Assembly: GCF_010091925.1 (NCBI RefSeq)
Contig: NZ_WVID01000020.1
Location: forward strand, 62,001 to 126,000
Source of the DNA: Nostoc sp. B(2019)
GTDB lineage: Bacteria; Cyanobacteriota; Cyanobacteriia; Cyanobacteriales; Nostocaceae
Reading direction: 5' to 3'
Length of the DNA stretch: 64,000 bases
A program made the position numbers and the translations under genes. The notes under the pieces are model-generated. The model was not told the DNA's origin. It saw nothing but the letters and a program-made list of their open reading frames with translations, and ran no database searches. Within the stretch, counting starts at the first letter, position 1, and the number at the start of each line of letters is the position of its first letter. Below, piece after piece: positions 26,747-34,902 of this stretch.

Positions 26747-27520
26747 ATGATGTCTCAAGCAGAAAACATTCGTGTGTCTGCAAAACTAGTAAATTCTACT
26801 TATATGTTTGACTACCAAGCGAAACCTGAAGTCATGTATCCAAGTGCAGCTGGTGGTAAATGTTTAACACCGTTTCAGCGGAAACTGCTGCTAGAGAGTT
26901 TGCACAAAAGTTTACCTGAATCTTACCGCCAACGAATTGAAATCATGTTGTTGGCAGATGAAGGTAAAACGCAAACGGAAATTTGTCAAAACTTGGGGTG
27001 TTGTGCAGCAACAGCACGACATTGGATGCATATAGCTCGAACAGGGATGGCACATCAATGGCAAGATTGTCCCATTGGTCGTCCTAAAGCTGTAAATGAT
27101 CAGTATTTAGAGCGTTTGAAAGAATTGGTTAACAGTAGTCCCCGCAATCATGGCTATTCTTTTCAACGGTGGACAGCGAACTGGCTGGGGAAACATCTAG
27201 CGAAAGAACTTGGAATTGAAGTGAGCGATCGCCACCTCAAACGATTACTCAAACAAATGGGGTTATCCACACGACCGAAACCCAACAATTCTGAAGAAAA
27301 CAGCATCCACCAGAATGAAGGTGCAAAAATTTTGATTTGTGACCTCAAATCGGCAAACATTCCCGAAAATCCTGACTTTTTACCGATGAACTTCGCAAAA
27401 TTAGGAAAAGACTCAGATATTCATGGCGCAAGATATATCCGCTCAGTTGGTTTCTGTGCAACATTTCAACAATATTCTGGGGCATTCTCTTTCAACAGAG
27501 GAATTTCAACATTGTCTTAA
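26747..27520 (+). CDS. Helix-turn-helix protein at the head of the RiPP export operon
   Basis: A 257-residue protein with a helix-turn-helix region at about residues 62-105 (IMLLADEGKTQTEICQNLGC, then CAATARHWMH) and a second DNA-binding-like winged region at about 120-180 (YSFQRWTANWLGKHLAKELG, DRHLKRLLKQMG). This layout resembles the N-terminal DNA-binding part of IS630-type transposases and HTH regulators derived from them, but no DDE catalytic domain follows, so a regulator is more likely. The last about 33 residues overlap the transporter gene in another frame by 98 bases. It probably controls the downstream genes. The binding site is unknown. Confidence 0.6.
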   Translation: MMSQAENIRVSAKLVNSTYMFDYQAKPEVMYPSAAGGKCLTPFQRKLLLESLHKSLPESYRQRIEIMLLADEGKTQTEICQNLGCCAATARHWMHIARTGMAHQWQDCPIGRPKAVNDQYLERLKELVNSSPRNHGYSFQRWTANWLGKHLAKELGIEVSDRHLKRLLKQMGLSTRPKPNNSEENSIHQNEGAKILICDLKSANIPENPDFLPMNFAKLGKDSDIHGARYIRSVGFCATFQQYSGAFSFNRGISTLS

Positions 27521-30149
27521 ACAAGTTAAATTTATTAACCCAAAAGTTGGCAAGTTCTGGCAAGGAACTGATGCTCCAGGCATATATATTGCGATCGCTG
27601 GTAAAGTCAGGTTGCTAGATAGTGCCGATGAGTTAATCGCCACCTTAGAGGCGGGAGAATCATTTGGGGAATTTACCTTATTTAACGAAGTTGACTTCAG
27701 ACCATATACTGCAAGAGCTTCAGTAAATTTGCAACTCTGCTTTATTCCGGGTGAGGTGCTTTGGCCATTGATGGCTAAATATCCCCAAATTCGTGAGCAT
27801 TTGTGGACTAAGGCGCGATCGCGTAATCCCCAACAAATAAACTCGGATCAGTCCCCAATTACAACAATTGGGCCAACCTCACTGCATAAAACAGATATTT
27901 TGTCAATATCTACGGATCTGCCAAGCGAGAAAAAGATTAGCAAAGCTTATTTTCCCAACCCCACTCAGCAAGTAGGGCATTTATGGCAGCGGGTAATGCG
28001 GCGCTATCCATTTTTTGCTCAACATAGTGCATCCGACTGTGGCGCAGCTTGTTTAGTAATGGTGTCTCGCTATTGGGGGAAACGCTTTAGTGTCAATCGT
28101 TTGCGAGATATTGCCAATGTTGACCGCAATGGCGCATCTTTGCGGGGGTTATTGGCGGCTGCGGAAAGTATAGGCTTTACCACACGACCTGTAAAAGCAA
28201 GTATTCAGCAGTTGGCGAAGCAAAAATTACCTGCCATTGTCCACTGGGAAGGCAAGCATTACATTGTCGTCTACGAAATTACTCCCAAACGTGTGATTGT
28301 AGCTGACCCCGCCATTGGTCAGCGCAACCTCAGCCACGCCGAATTTAAAGCTAACTGGACTGGTTACACATTGCTGCTGCAACCAACAGCCATGCTTAAA
28401 GATACTAAAGAGACTTCCACACCCTTTTGGCAATTTTTTGAGTTGCTCAAACCCCACTCTTTGGTGATGCTTGAGGTATTTATTGCTTCGGTGTTTATCC
28501 AGATATTTGGACTTGTCACACCCCTATTTACCCAGTTAATTTTAGACCGCGTGGTGGTGCAGCGATCGGAACTCACCTTAACAGCGGTGGGGTTAGGGTT
28601 GCTGATGTTTAACCTCTTTCAGGTAGTAATGACAGGGTTACGGCAATATCTGCTAGACCATACAGCCAACAGGATTGACTTAGCACTAATAGTTGGCTTT
28701 ATTCGTCATACCCTACGCTTACCCTTGAGTTTCTTTGAGTCCCGTTACGTAGGAGATATTATCTCCCGCGTCCAAGAAAACCGTAAAATTCAACGCTTTC
28801 TTTCCGGTGAAGCATTATCTATCCTGCTAGATTTACTCACAGTTTTTATCTATGTAGGATTGATGTTTTGGTACAGTTGGCAAATGGCATTGCTGGCGTT
28901 ATTAATTATTCCACCTTTTGCCTTTCTAGCGTTGATTGCCACACCTTTTTTACAAAGAATTTCTAGAGAGATTTTTAATGCTGTTGCTAGCGAGAGCAGT
29001 TATCTAATTGAAACCTTAACTGGTGTGCGAACAGTCAAAGCTACAGCCGTAGAACAAACAGTACGCTGGCATTGGGAAGAATTATTAAATAAGGAGATAA
29101 AGACTAACTTTTCTGGACAAGTTATTAGTAATCGCCTACAAATCTTCAGCAACACAATTCAAGCATTAATTACCACTGCTATTCTGTGGTTTGGAGCGTA
29201 TCAGGTAATTCATAACCAATTAACTATTGGGCAATTGGTGGCATTTAATATGCTTCTGGGTAATATTATTACACCCTTTCAACGCTTGAGCATATTGTGG
29301 AATCAATTGCAGGAAGTTGTAATTGCTGTAGAACGCATTAATGATGTGTTAGATGCAGAACCAGAAGAAGATTTACAGCAGCAAGCACGGCAAAATTTAC
29401 CACAGATTCAGGGACACGTTCGCTTTGAAGGCGTGACATTCCGCTATCACCCAGAAAGCGATATTAATATTCTGGAGAATCTCAGTTTTGAAGTTAAACC
29501 GGGGCAAATGGTGGCATTGGTAGGACGTAGTGGTTCAGGAAAAACTACTATTTCTAAATTAGTTTTGGGCTTATATCCTCCTACAGATGGCAAAGTATTA
29601 ATTGATGGACACGATATTACCAGTATTTCCTTGCGTTCCTTACGTCAGCAAGCTGGAGTAGTTGACCAAGATACCTTTTTGTTTGGCGGAACAATTCGGG
29701 AAAATATTAGCTTAGGACATCCTGGAGTCAGTTTGACAGAGGTAATTGAAGCAGCACAACTAGCGGGTGCTGATGAGTTTATTAAAAAGTTGCCGATGGG
29801 GTATGAAACTCAAATTGGTGAAGGTGGGGGGTTACTATCTGGTGGACAGCGACAGCGGATAGCTATTGCTAGGGCGTTATTAGGTAATCCTCAACTGTTA
29901 ATTTTAGATGAGGCAACATCGCATCTAGATACCGAGTCAGAAAGGATTATTCAACAGAATTTGAACACAATTCTAAAGGGAAGAACTACGTTAATAATTG
30001 CCCATCGACTTTCTACTATCCGAAATGCAGATTTTATTTTAGTCCTAGACCGAGGTGTGTTGATTGAGAGTGGAACTCATGAAGAATTGATGACAAAACA
30101 AGGACATTATTTCTATCTAAATCAGCAGCAGTTACATGGATTAGCGTAA
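27423..30149 (+). CDS. Peptidase C39-containing ABC exporter with N-terminal cyclic-nucleotide-binding-like domain
   Basis: A 908-residue bacteriocin-type exporter, similar in layout to HetC-like and SunT-like proteins. Order: a cNMP-binding-like barrel (about 30-125; GIYIAIAGKVRLL, GESFGEFTLF), a linker, peptidase C39 (about 193-320, catalytic Cys206 in QHSASDCGAACL, His279 in GKHYIVV, Asp295), six membrane helices (about 340-640) and an ATPase domain (Walker A GRSGSGKTT, signature LSGGQRQRIA, Walker B LLILDEAT). The C39 part cuts leader peptides after a double glycine during export. The obvious substrate is the GG-leader peptide at 33133. It is followed by hlyD-like and isomerase genes. Confidence 0.93.
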   Translation: MAQDISAQLVSVQHFNNILGHSLSTEEFQHCLKQVKFINPKVGKFWQGTDAPGIYIAIAGKVRLLDSADELIATLEAGESFGEFTLFNEVDFRPYTARASVNLQLCFIPGEVLWPLMAKYPQIREHLWTKARSRNPQQINSDQSPITTIGPTSLHKTDILSISTDLPSEKKISKAYFPNPTQQVGHLWQRVMRRYPFFAQHSASDCGAACLVMVSRYWGKRFSVNRLRDIANVDRNGASLRGLLAAAESIGFTTRPVKASIQQLAKQKLPAIVHWEGKHYIVVYEITPKRVIVADPAIGQRNLSHAEFKANWTGYTLLLQPTAMLKDTKETSTPFWQFFELLKPHSLVMLEVFIASVFIQIFGLVTPLFTQLILDRVVVQRSELTLTAVGLGLLMFNLFQVVMTGLRQYLLDHTANRIDLALIVGFIRHTLRLPLSFFESRYVGDIISRVQENRKIQRFLSGEALSILLDLLTVFIYVGLMFWYSWQMALLALLIIPPFAFLALIATPFLQRISREIFNAVASESSYLIETLTGVRTVKATAVEQTVRWHWEELLNKEIKTNFSGQVISNRLQIFSNTIQALITTAILWFGAYQVIHNQLTIGQLVAFNMLLGNIITPFQRLSILWNQLQEVVIAVERINDVLDAEPEEDLQQQARQNLPQIQGHVRFEGVTFRYHPESDINILENLSFEVKPGQMVALVGRSGSGKTTISKLVLGLYPPTDGKVLIDGHDITSISLRSLRQQAGVVDQDTFLFGGTIRENISLGHPGVSLTEVIEAAQLAGADEFIKKLPMGYETQIGEGGGLLSGGQRQRIAIARALLGNPQLLILDEATSHLDTESERIIQQNLNTILKGRTTLIIAHRLSTIRNADFILVLDRGVLIESGTHEELMTKQGHYFYLNQQQLHGLA

Positions 30150-30180
30150 ACAGCAAAGACTGAGTTCATGGGTGTTTTCT

Positions 30181-30292
30181 CCAGTACTTTTTCAAGTTAG
30201 TTTTGATAGTTTGTAGTAAGCACTTTAGTGCTTAAAAATATCAGGACTAAAGTCCTGACTACGAACTTACTGATACATTAATTTAAACTAAA
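30181..30292. mobile_element. MITE-like non-coding repeat, copy 2 (inverted)
   Basis: Read on the minus strand it aligns over about 110 bases with the element at 4943-5055, including both internal palindromes (AAGCACTTTAGTGCTT and AGGACTAAAGTCCT) and the flanking TTTAAATT; its ends have decayed. It lies between the exporter and the HlyD gene. Confidence 0.65.
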
Positions 30293-30370
30293 CGCATTAC
30301 TAGAGATAAGGCACAAAGGTTAACCAATTACCCACAAATCCAAAGTTCAAAAACGGTTTTAGAAAAAATT

Positions 30371-31894
30371 ATGCCAAATACATTGAATGGACGGGTGACA
30401 AATGTACTACCGGAAGACGCATCCTCTCAAGAAATTTTAGCTGCAAAAATACCAGCCATATTTAATGATGGTTGGTCTGACGTCACCAAAGAAACACTTG
30501 ATAGCTTACCCCAGGTTTGGACAAGAGGATTACTATATTTTTTAGTTATTTTTATATCCATACTTTTACCTTGGGCGTTTCTATGTAAGGTGGATGAGAC
30601 TGGTACAGCAAGAGGACGAACTGAGCCTAGAGAAAAAACAATTAAGCTTGATGCTGCGGTGACGGGAACTGTTGCTGAAATTCGAGTTAAGGAAGGTGAA
30701 TCAGTTAAGACAGGGCAGACTTTGTTGTTGTTGGAATCAGAATTAGTAAAAGCAGAATTACAACAGGTACAGGATAAATTAGAAGGACAATTAAATCGAT
30801 TTACTCAGTTAAATTCATCCAAAAATCAGCTATTTGCATCTTTGGCAACTCAAGAGCAGCAAAATCAATTTCAACAATTAGAAAAGCAAGCACAGATTGA
30901 CCAAGCACAACATAATATTAATGCTTTAAAAAATTCCTACGAATTACAAAAACAAGAAAAATTAGCTCAAGTTAATCAGGCGCGGCAAACCCTCAAGCAA
31001 AACCAAAATTCTCAGAAGTTAGCTGAAGTGAGTTTAGCTCTTGCTCAGCGGGAACTTGAACGCTATCAAAAAGCTTATCAAGAAGGAATTGCAGCAGAAA
31101 TTAATGTTGTAGATAAAGAAGATGTAGTCCAAGAAAAAATAAAAATATCTGAACAAATAAAGTCAGACATTCAACAGTCTAAATTACGCTTGGCAGAACA
31201 ACAGAGTAGTTATGAGCAGAATATTCGCAAAATTAATGCAGATATTGAACAGGCTCAGTTACGGTTAAAAGAACAGGAAAGAAGTTATCAGACTTTGACA
31301 CGTTCTGGTAAGTTGGCTGTACTAAAAATTGAAGAACAAAAGAAAAGCTTGGAAACAGATATTACTTCGTTGAAATCAGAAATTGCTCAAAGTAAAAGAC
31401 AGATTGAATCATTAAATTTTCAATTGGGACAACGAGAGATAAGAGCTACTGCAAGTGGTACATTATTTCAATTACCAATTGAAAAAGCTGGTTCTGTGGT
31501 ACAACAAGGGACAATGGTAGCAGAAATTGCATCCTTAGATTCGCCTTTAATAATTCGGGCACAAATGGCAACATCTGAAAGTGGTTCTTTGCAGACAGGA
31601 TTACCAGTAAAAATAAAATTTGATGCTTATCCTTTTCAAGATTATGGGGTTGTATCAGGTGAATTAATTAAGATTTCTCCTACTACTATAGAGTTAGATA
31701 CCCCTAGCGGGAAAGTAGCAGCTTATAACTTAGATATTACTCTAAAACAGAATTGTATTACCTCTGCTAATAAGTGTATTCCCTTGCGTCCTGGAGATAC
31801 AGCAACAGCTGAGGTGATTGTGCGCCAGCGCCGAATTATTGATTTTCTACTTGATCCGTTTAAGCAGTTGCAAAAGACAGGGGTAAAATTGTAG
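30371..31894 (+). CDS. HlyD-family membrane fusion (periplasmic adaptor) protein
   Basis: A 507-residue adaptor for type I-like secretion. It has a cytoplasmic N-terminus, one membrane helix at about residues 55-75 (LLYFLVIFISILLPWAFL), a biotinyl-lipoyl-like half domain (TVAEIRVKEGESVKTGQTLL), a long coiled coil (about 140-350, Gln/Glu/Lys-rich) and the second lipoyl half plus beta-barrel (IRATASGTLFQLPIEKAGSV, then MATSESGSLQTGLPVKIKF). It would link the inner-membrane ABC exporter to an outer-membrane TolC-like channel, not encoded here. The gene follows the exporter in the same direction. Confidence 0.92.
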   Translation: MPNTLNGRVTNVLPEDASSQEILAAKIPAIFNDGWSDVTKETLDSLPQVWTRGLLYFLVIFISILLPWAFLCKVDETGTARGRTEPREKTIKLDAAVTGTVAEIRVKEGESVKTGQTLLLLESELVKAELQQVQDKLEGQLNRFTQLNSSKNQLFASLATQEQQNQFQQLEKQAQIDQAQHNINALKNSYELQKQEKLAQVNQARQTLKQNQNSQKLAEVSLALAQRELERYQKAYQEGIAAEINVVDKEDVVQEKIKISEQIKSDIQQSKLRLAEQQSSYEQNIRKINADIEQAQLRLKEQERSYQTLTRSGKLAVLKIEEQKKSLETDITSLKSEIAQSKRQIESLNFQLGQREIRATASGTLFQLPIEKAGSVVQQGTMVAEIASLDSPLIIRAQMATSESGSLQTGLPVKIKFDAYPFQDYGVVSGELIKISPTTIELDTPSGKVAAYNLDITLKQNCITSANKCIPLRPGDTATAEVIVRQRRIIDFLLDPFKQLQKTGVKL

Positions 31895-32061
31895 AAATTT
31901 TACCATACTGACCCATTTATAAAACTTACCTACCAAATCACTTCTACTGTAGAGAATGGCAATTATAACGCGTCTCCAAAATTGCTTTTCATTATTAGAG
32001 CAGGATGAGGTAAAGGTCAGCATTTGGCTTTAACTTTATTTACTGAAATAAGAGTAAAATC

Positions 32062-32808
32062 ATGTCACAAACTATCATCATTACTAACGAAGATATTCTT
32101 CGGCAAGTCAAGCTATCCTGTAAATTACCTGAGATAATTGAGCAGATTGTTACATATAAGATTATTACGTCTGCTGCTGAAGAAGCTGGCATAAAAGTAG
32201 AGACAGAAGAATTACAAAAAGCAGCAGATTTATTTCGCTTGATGAACAAACTCAATAATGCTGATGGTACTTGGACATGGCTAGAAAAACATGGTTTGTC
32301 CTTAGATGATTTTGAACAAATTATCTTCGGTGGTGTCATTGTTGGGAAGTTAAGCCAACATCTGTTTACACATAAAATTGAACCTTACTTCTTTGAACAT
32401 CAGCTAGACTATGCTGGTGCGGTAATATATGAGGTTGTATTGGATGATGAAGACTTGGCGCTAGAACTTTTCTACGCTATTAAAGAAGGCGAGATGAGTT
32501 TCTATGATGTTGCTCATAAATATACTCAGGATACTGAGTTGCGCCGAAAAGGGGGATATCTGGGGATAGTGCGTCGCCATGATTTAAAACCAGAGGTTTC
32601 TGCTGCTGTCTTTGCTGCTACGCCGCCTCAGATTCTCAAACCGATAGTTACTTCTAAAGGAATACACCTAATTTTAGTAGAAGAAATTATCCAACCAAAA
32701 TTGGATAATAAACTGCGTAACCAAATTATTTCTGATTTGTTTGAAGAGTGGATTAAGCAGCGAATTGAGCCAGTTAAAGTAGTGAATAATTTTGATTCAG
32801 GGAGTTAG
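32062..32808 (+). CDS. Parvulin/SurA-type peptidylprolyl isomerase
   Basis: A 248-residue protein with a helical SurA-like N-terminal part (about 1-110) and a PPIC rotamase domain at about 118-212 (AIKEGEMSFYDVAHKYTQDT, RRKGGYLGIVRRHDL, PIVTSKGIHLILVEEI). It lacks a signal peptide, so it is probably cytoplasmic. Such isomerases recur beside C39 exporters and HlyD adaptors in cyanobacterial bacteriocin-type clusters, where they may help the precursor peptide to be presented for modification or export. It is the last gene of the plus-strand unit and is followed by a strong hairpin. Confidence 0.85.
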   Translation: MSQTIIITNEDILRQVKLSCKLPEIIEQIVTYKIITSAAEEAGIKVETEELQKAADLFRLMNKLNNADGTWTWLEKHGLSLDDFEQIIFGGVIVGKLSQHLFTHKIEPYFFEHQLDYAGAVIYEVVLDDEDLALELFYAIKEGEMSFYDVAHKYTQDTELRRKGGYLGIVRRHDLKPEVSAAVFAATPPQILKPIVTSKGIHLILVEEIIQPKLDNKLRNQIISDLFEEWIKQRIEPVKVVNNFDSGS

Positions 32809-32871
32809 ATAGCTTGATTTATTAAGTCTAAGTAAAAAGTTAACTCTACTGCCTAAATTTCTCTTTTATCT

Positions 32872-32912
32872 CCAGCAAAAAACCCTCAAATGCAATGAGG
32901 GTTTTTTGCTGG
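32872..32912. terminator. Strong rho-independent terminator (bidirectional)
   Basis: A long hairpin with arms CCAGCAAAAAACCCTCA and TGAGGGTTTTTTGCTGG lies after the isomerase gene. The A and T runs flank the GC core on both strands, so it can end both the plus-strand exporter operon and the minus-strand precursor transcript. Confidence 0.85.
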
Positions 32913-33132
32913 AGATGTCAATACATCTCGGATAAGCTAGTGAAGCTGGGGAGGCTGTGAGAGAAAGAGAGTTATTGCTCACTAATTCTTCTCCCCTGCT
33001 GACCTCAACAGATTACTTTATTAACCGAATCGTGCTGATTAAGCTGTCGTAAATCGAATTTTCCCCATACAAGTAGATTAGATAACGTATTCAGCTTCCA
33101 AATTATGTGAGTTAAATGCGCGCTCACTTATT
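32913..33132. other. Spacer between terminator and precursor gene
   Basis: About 220 bases. I searched both strands for a second double-glycine peptide and found none. The region around 32935-33060 contains no recognisable feature. Confidence 0.5.
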
Positions 33133-33315
33133 CTATTCTTGTCGTGTATCCCCTCGTAGTAATAATACGGTAGTAATAGTAATAGTCCAAGTTCCACCCT
33201 TAATGCCAAGAGCATCACTTTCTGACAATTCTGACAACTGATCAAAATAGCTTTCGGAATCAGAAAATAATTCGGTTCCACTAATGGATAGATTATCAAT
33301 TTTGATTGTAGCCAT
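33133..33315 (-). CDS. Double-glycine leader RiPP precursor peptide
   Basis: A 60-residue peptide. The leader (1-41) is acidic and helical, with DNLSISGTELFSDSESY and LSELSESDALGIKGG, ending in Gly40-Gly41, the cleavage signal for C39 exporters. The predicted core is TWTITITTVLLLRGDTRQE (42-60): six threonines, no serine and no cysteine. AAAGGAG lies nine bases before the ATG. The gene has its own hairpins on both sides (33490-33516 upstream, 32872-32912 downstream), so it is probably transcribed alone and strongly. Next to it lie the exporter (opposite strand) and, upstream, HopA1 and APH-type enzymes. Assignment as the substrate of both is inference from leader type and position. Confidence 0.8.
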   Translation of the reverse strand: MATIKIDNLSISGTELFSDSESYFDQLSELSESDALGIKGGTWTITITTVLLLRGDTRQE

Positions 33316-33614
33316 TGCTTTATCTCCTTTGAAGTAAACTGTAATTTTCGCAGATAGGGATTAGTATATATATTTATCAATCCCTTAATTATCATGTTTG
33401 CACTTACAATTTGCTAGAGCAAGCACTGTAGGAATTTGTTAAGGACATAATTATTTCAATATTGGCTTATACTATATATTAAATAGTAAAAAACCCTCGA
33501 CACTGCCGAGGGTTTTATTATTAGTTTAAGCTGACGCTTTCAAAGATTACAAAATTTAGTTCCGTTGCTAGTAGAACTGAATTTAGTTGTGCTAAAACTT
33601 ATTTTCAGAAATCA
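33316..33614. other. Promoter region of the precursor gene
   Basis: About 300 bases between the beta-propeller gene and the precursor. It holds a terminator hairpin (33490-33516) and AT-rich DNA that must carry the precursor promoter. TATACT at about 33365-33370 on the minus strand could be a -10 box, but no good -35 is seen. Confidence 0.4.
33490..33516 (-). terminator. Rho-independent terminator after the beta-propeller gene
   Basis: Arms AAAACCCTCG and CGAGGGTTTT with a seven-base loop, followed by T-rich sequence on the minus strand. It separates the kinase/HopA1/propeller operon from the precursor gene. Confidence 0.8.
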
Positions 33615-34874
33615 CTATATAAAGTTTTTGGCATTGCTGCTTGATTTATGTTTGCGTAACAACCATGAACCTGTCATAAAAACACCAAAAGCTAACATAC
33701 TTGCTGTATTACTAGATTCAGGGACGGAAATACGAACAATTTCCCCTCGTCCTGAAAGATAACCTTGGTTTGAGACATATATGTCACCATTAGAACCAAG
33801 CGCTAAAGCAGTAGGGAACAATAACCCATCGCTGGCGATAGTTTTGCGATCGCCATTAGGAGATAAATAGATAAGAACACCAGAAGGAAGACTATTTGCA
33901 AACTGTAATGAAGTAGAGGCAAACTCTAAAACATATAGTCCACCTTGATTATCAAAAGCAATATCAACTATTTGTGTGAAACCATCCGCGTAAACCACTG
34001 GCTGACCGTTGGAATCAAATCGAAAGATACGTGCTGCGTTATCTGGATTAGGATATCCTGTGTATTCACCTACATATAAAGCTCCATCAGGCCCAGTTGC
34101 GATCGCAGTGGGTACTGATTGCATTCCAATAGTTTCGCCAGTCGCCGGGTCAGTCACAGGCCGTTCGGGGAGCACAGACAACGCCTCTAGTCCACTCCCA
34201 TCAGTTTTGACTTTCAAAAGATCGTTTCCCGCTGCATCAACTATATAAGCGTTGTTTCCCTGAATTAAAAAAGAATAAGGGTTACTATCAATACCATTCT
34301 GATAAGGATTATAAATGCTCGAACCTGTATTATCAGGATTGTATAAGCCCTCATACGCTGCCAGATCAGCTAGCCTCGTCCACGAAGAACCGCCGTTAAA
34401 CTGATTAATTGCAATAAGTTGACCAAAGTCAGGAATTTGCAGCACATTATCGCGTTGGTCTGGAGATGAACCCAAACCAACAACTACATAAGCTTTGCCT
34501 GTGGCATCAAATTGGATGTCGTGAGGGCCGGTGGCATCAAAAGAAACAGGTAATTCTGGAATGGATACAGCGATGGATGGAAGACCTGTAACTACACGCT
34601 CTTGTATCCCATTCTGAATGCGGGTAACAGCACCGGTTGCACCATAACACATTACCAATCCACTGGCTCCTGAACCTGGTGCTGGAATACACGCTCCAGT
34701 ACCGCCTCTACCCGCCTCCGTAACGTAGAGAGAGCCATCGGGAGCAAAGGTCAGTCCCCGTGGGCCATCAAGACCACTAGCTATGACATTTAAGGTCGCT
34801 GCGTATGATGCTTCTCCAACTCCAAGAGCAATAAGTACTGCTCCGGTAGCAACCATCAAAAACTTTTTCAGCAT
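33615..34874 (-). CDS. ScyD/ScyE-family secreted beta-propeller with PEP-CTERM sorting signal
   Basis: A 419-residue secreted protein. A signal peptide occupies residues 1-26 (FLMVATGAVLIALGVGEASY, then AAT). The body is an NHL-like propeller with repeated blade motifs: GPRGLTFAPDGSLYVTEAG, GPHDIQFDATGKAYVVVG, VPTAIATGPDGALYVGEY, IVDIAFDNQGGLYVLEF and FPTALALGSNGDIYVSN. This matches the ScyD/ScyE family, known from the scytonemin cluster. The C-terminus has VPESSNTASMLAFGVFMTGS and RKHK, a PEP-CTERM-type anchor. No other scytonemin genes are present; it is cotranscribed with HopA1 and the APH-type kinase. Its role in that setting is unknown. Confidence 0.85.
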   Translation of the reverse strand: MLKKFLMVATGAVLIALGVGEASYAATLNVIASGLDGPRGLTFAPDGSLYVTEAGRGGTGACIPAPGSGASGLVMCYGATGAVTRIQNGIQERVVTGLPSIAVSIPELPVSFDATGPHDIQFDATGKAYVVVGLGSSPDQRDNVLQIPDFGQLIAINQFNGGSSWTRLADLAAYEGLYNPDNTGSSIYNPYQNGIDSNPYSFLIQGNNAYIVDAAGNDLLKVKTDGSGLEALSVLPERPVTDPATGETIGMQSVPTAIATGPDGALYVGEYTGYPNPDNAARIFRFDSNGQPVVYADGFTQIVDIAFDNQGGLYVLEFASTSLQFANSLPSGVLIYLSPNGDRKTIASDGLLFPTALALGSNGDIYVSNQGYLSGRGEIVRISVPESSNTASMLAFGVFMTGSWLLRKHKSSSNAKNFI

Positions 34875-34902
34875 TTTTTAGCCTCCTTTGGAAATGAGAA
34901 TT

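Noticed and set aside
33078..33395. 105-codon frame overlapping the precursor gene
   Set aside because: It overlaps the precursor on the same strand in another frame; only the precursor has a strong ribosome-binding site and a recognisable leader.
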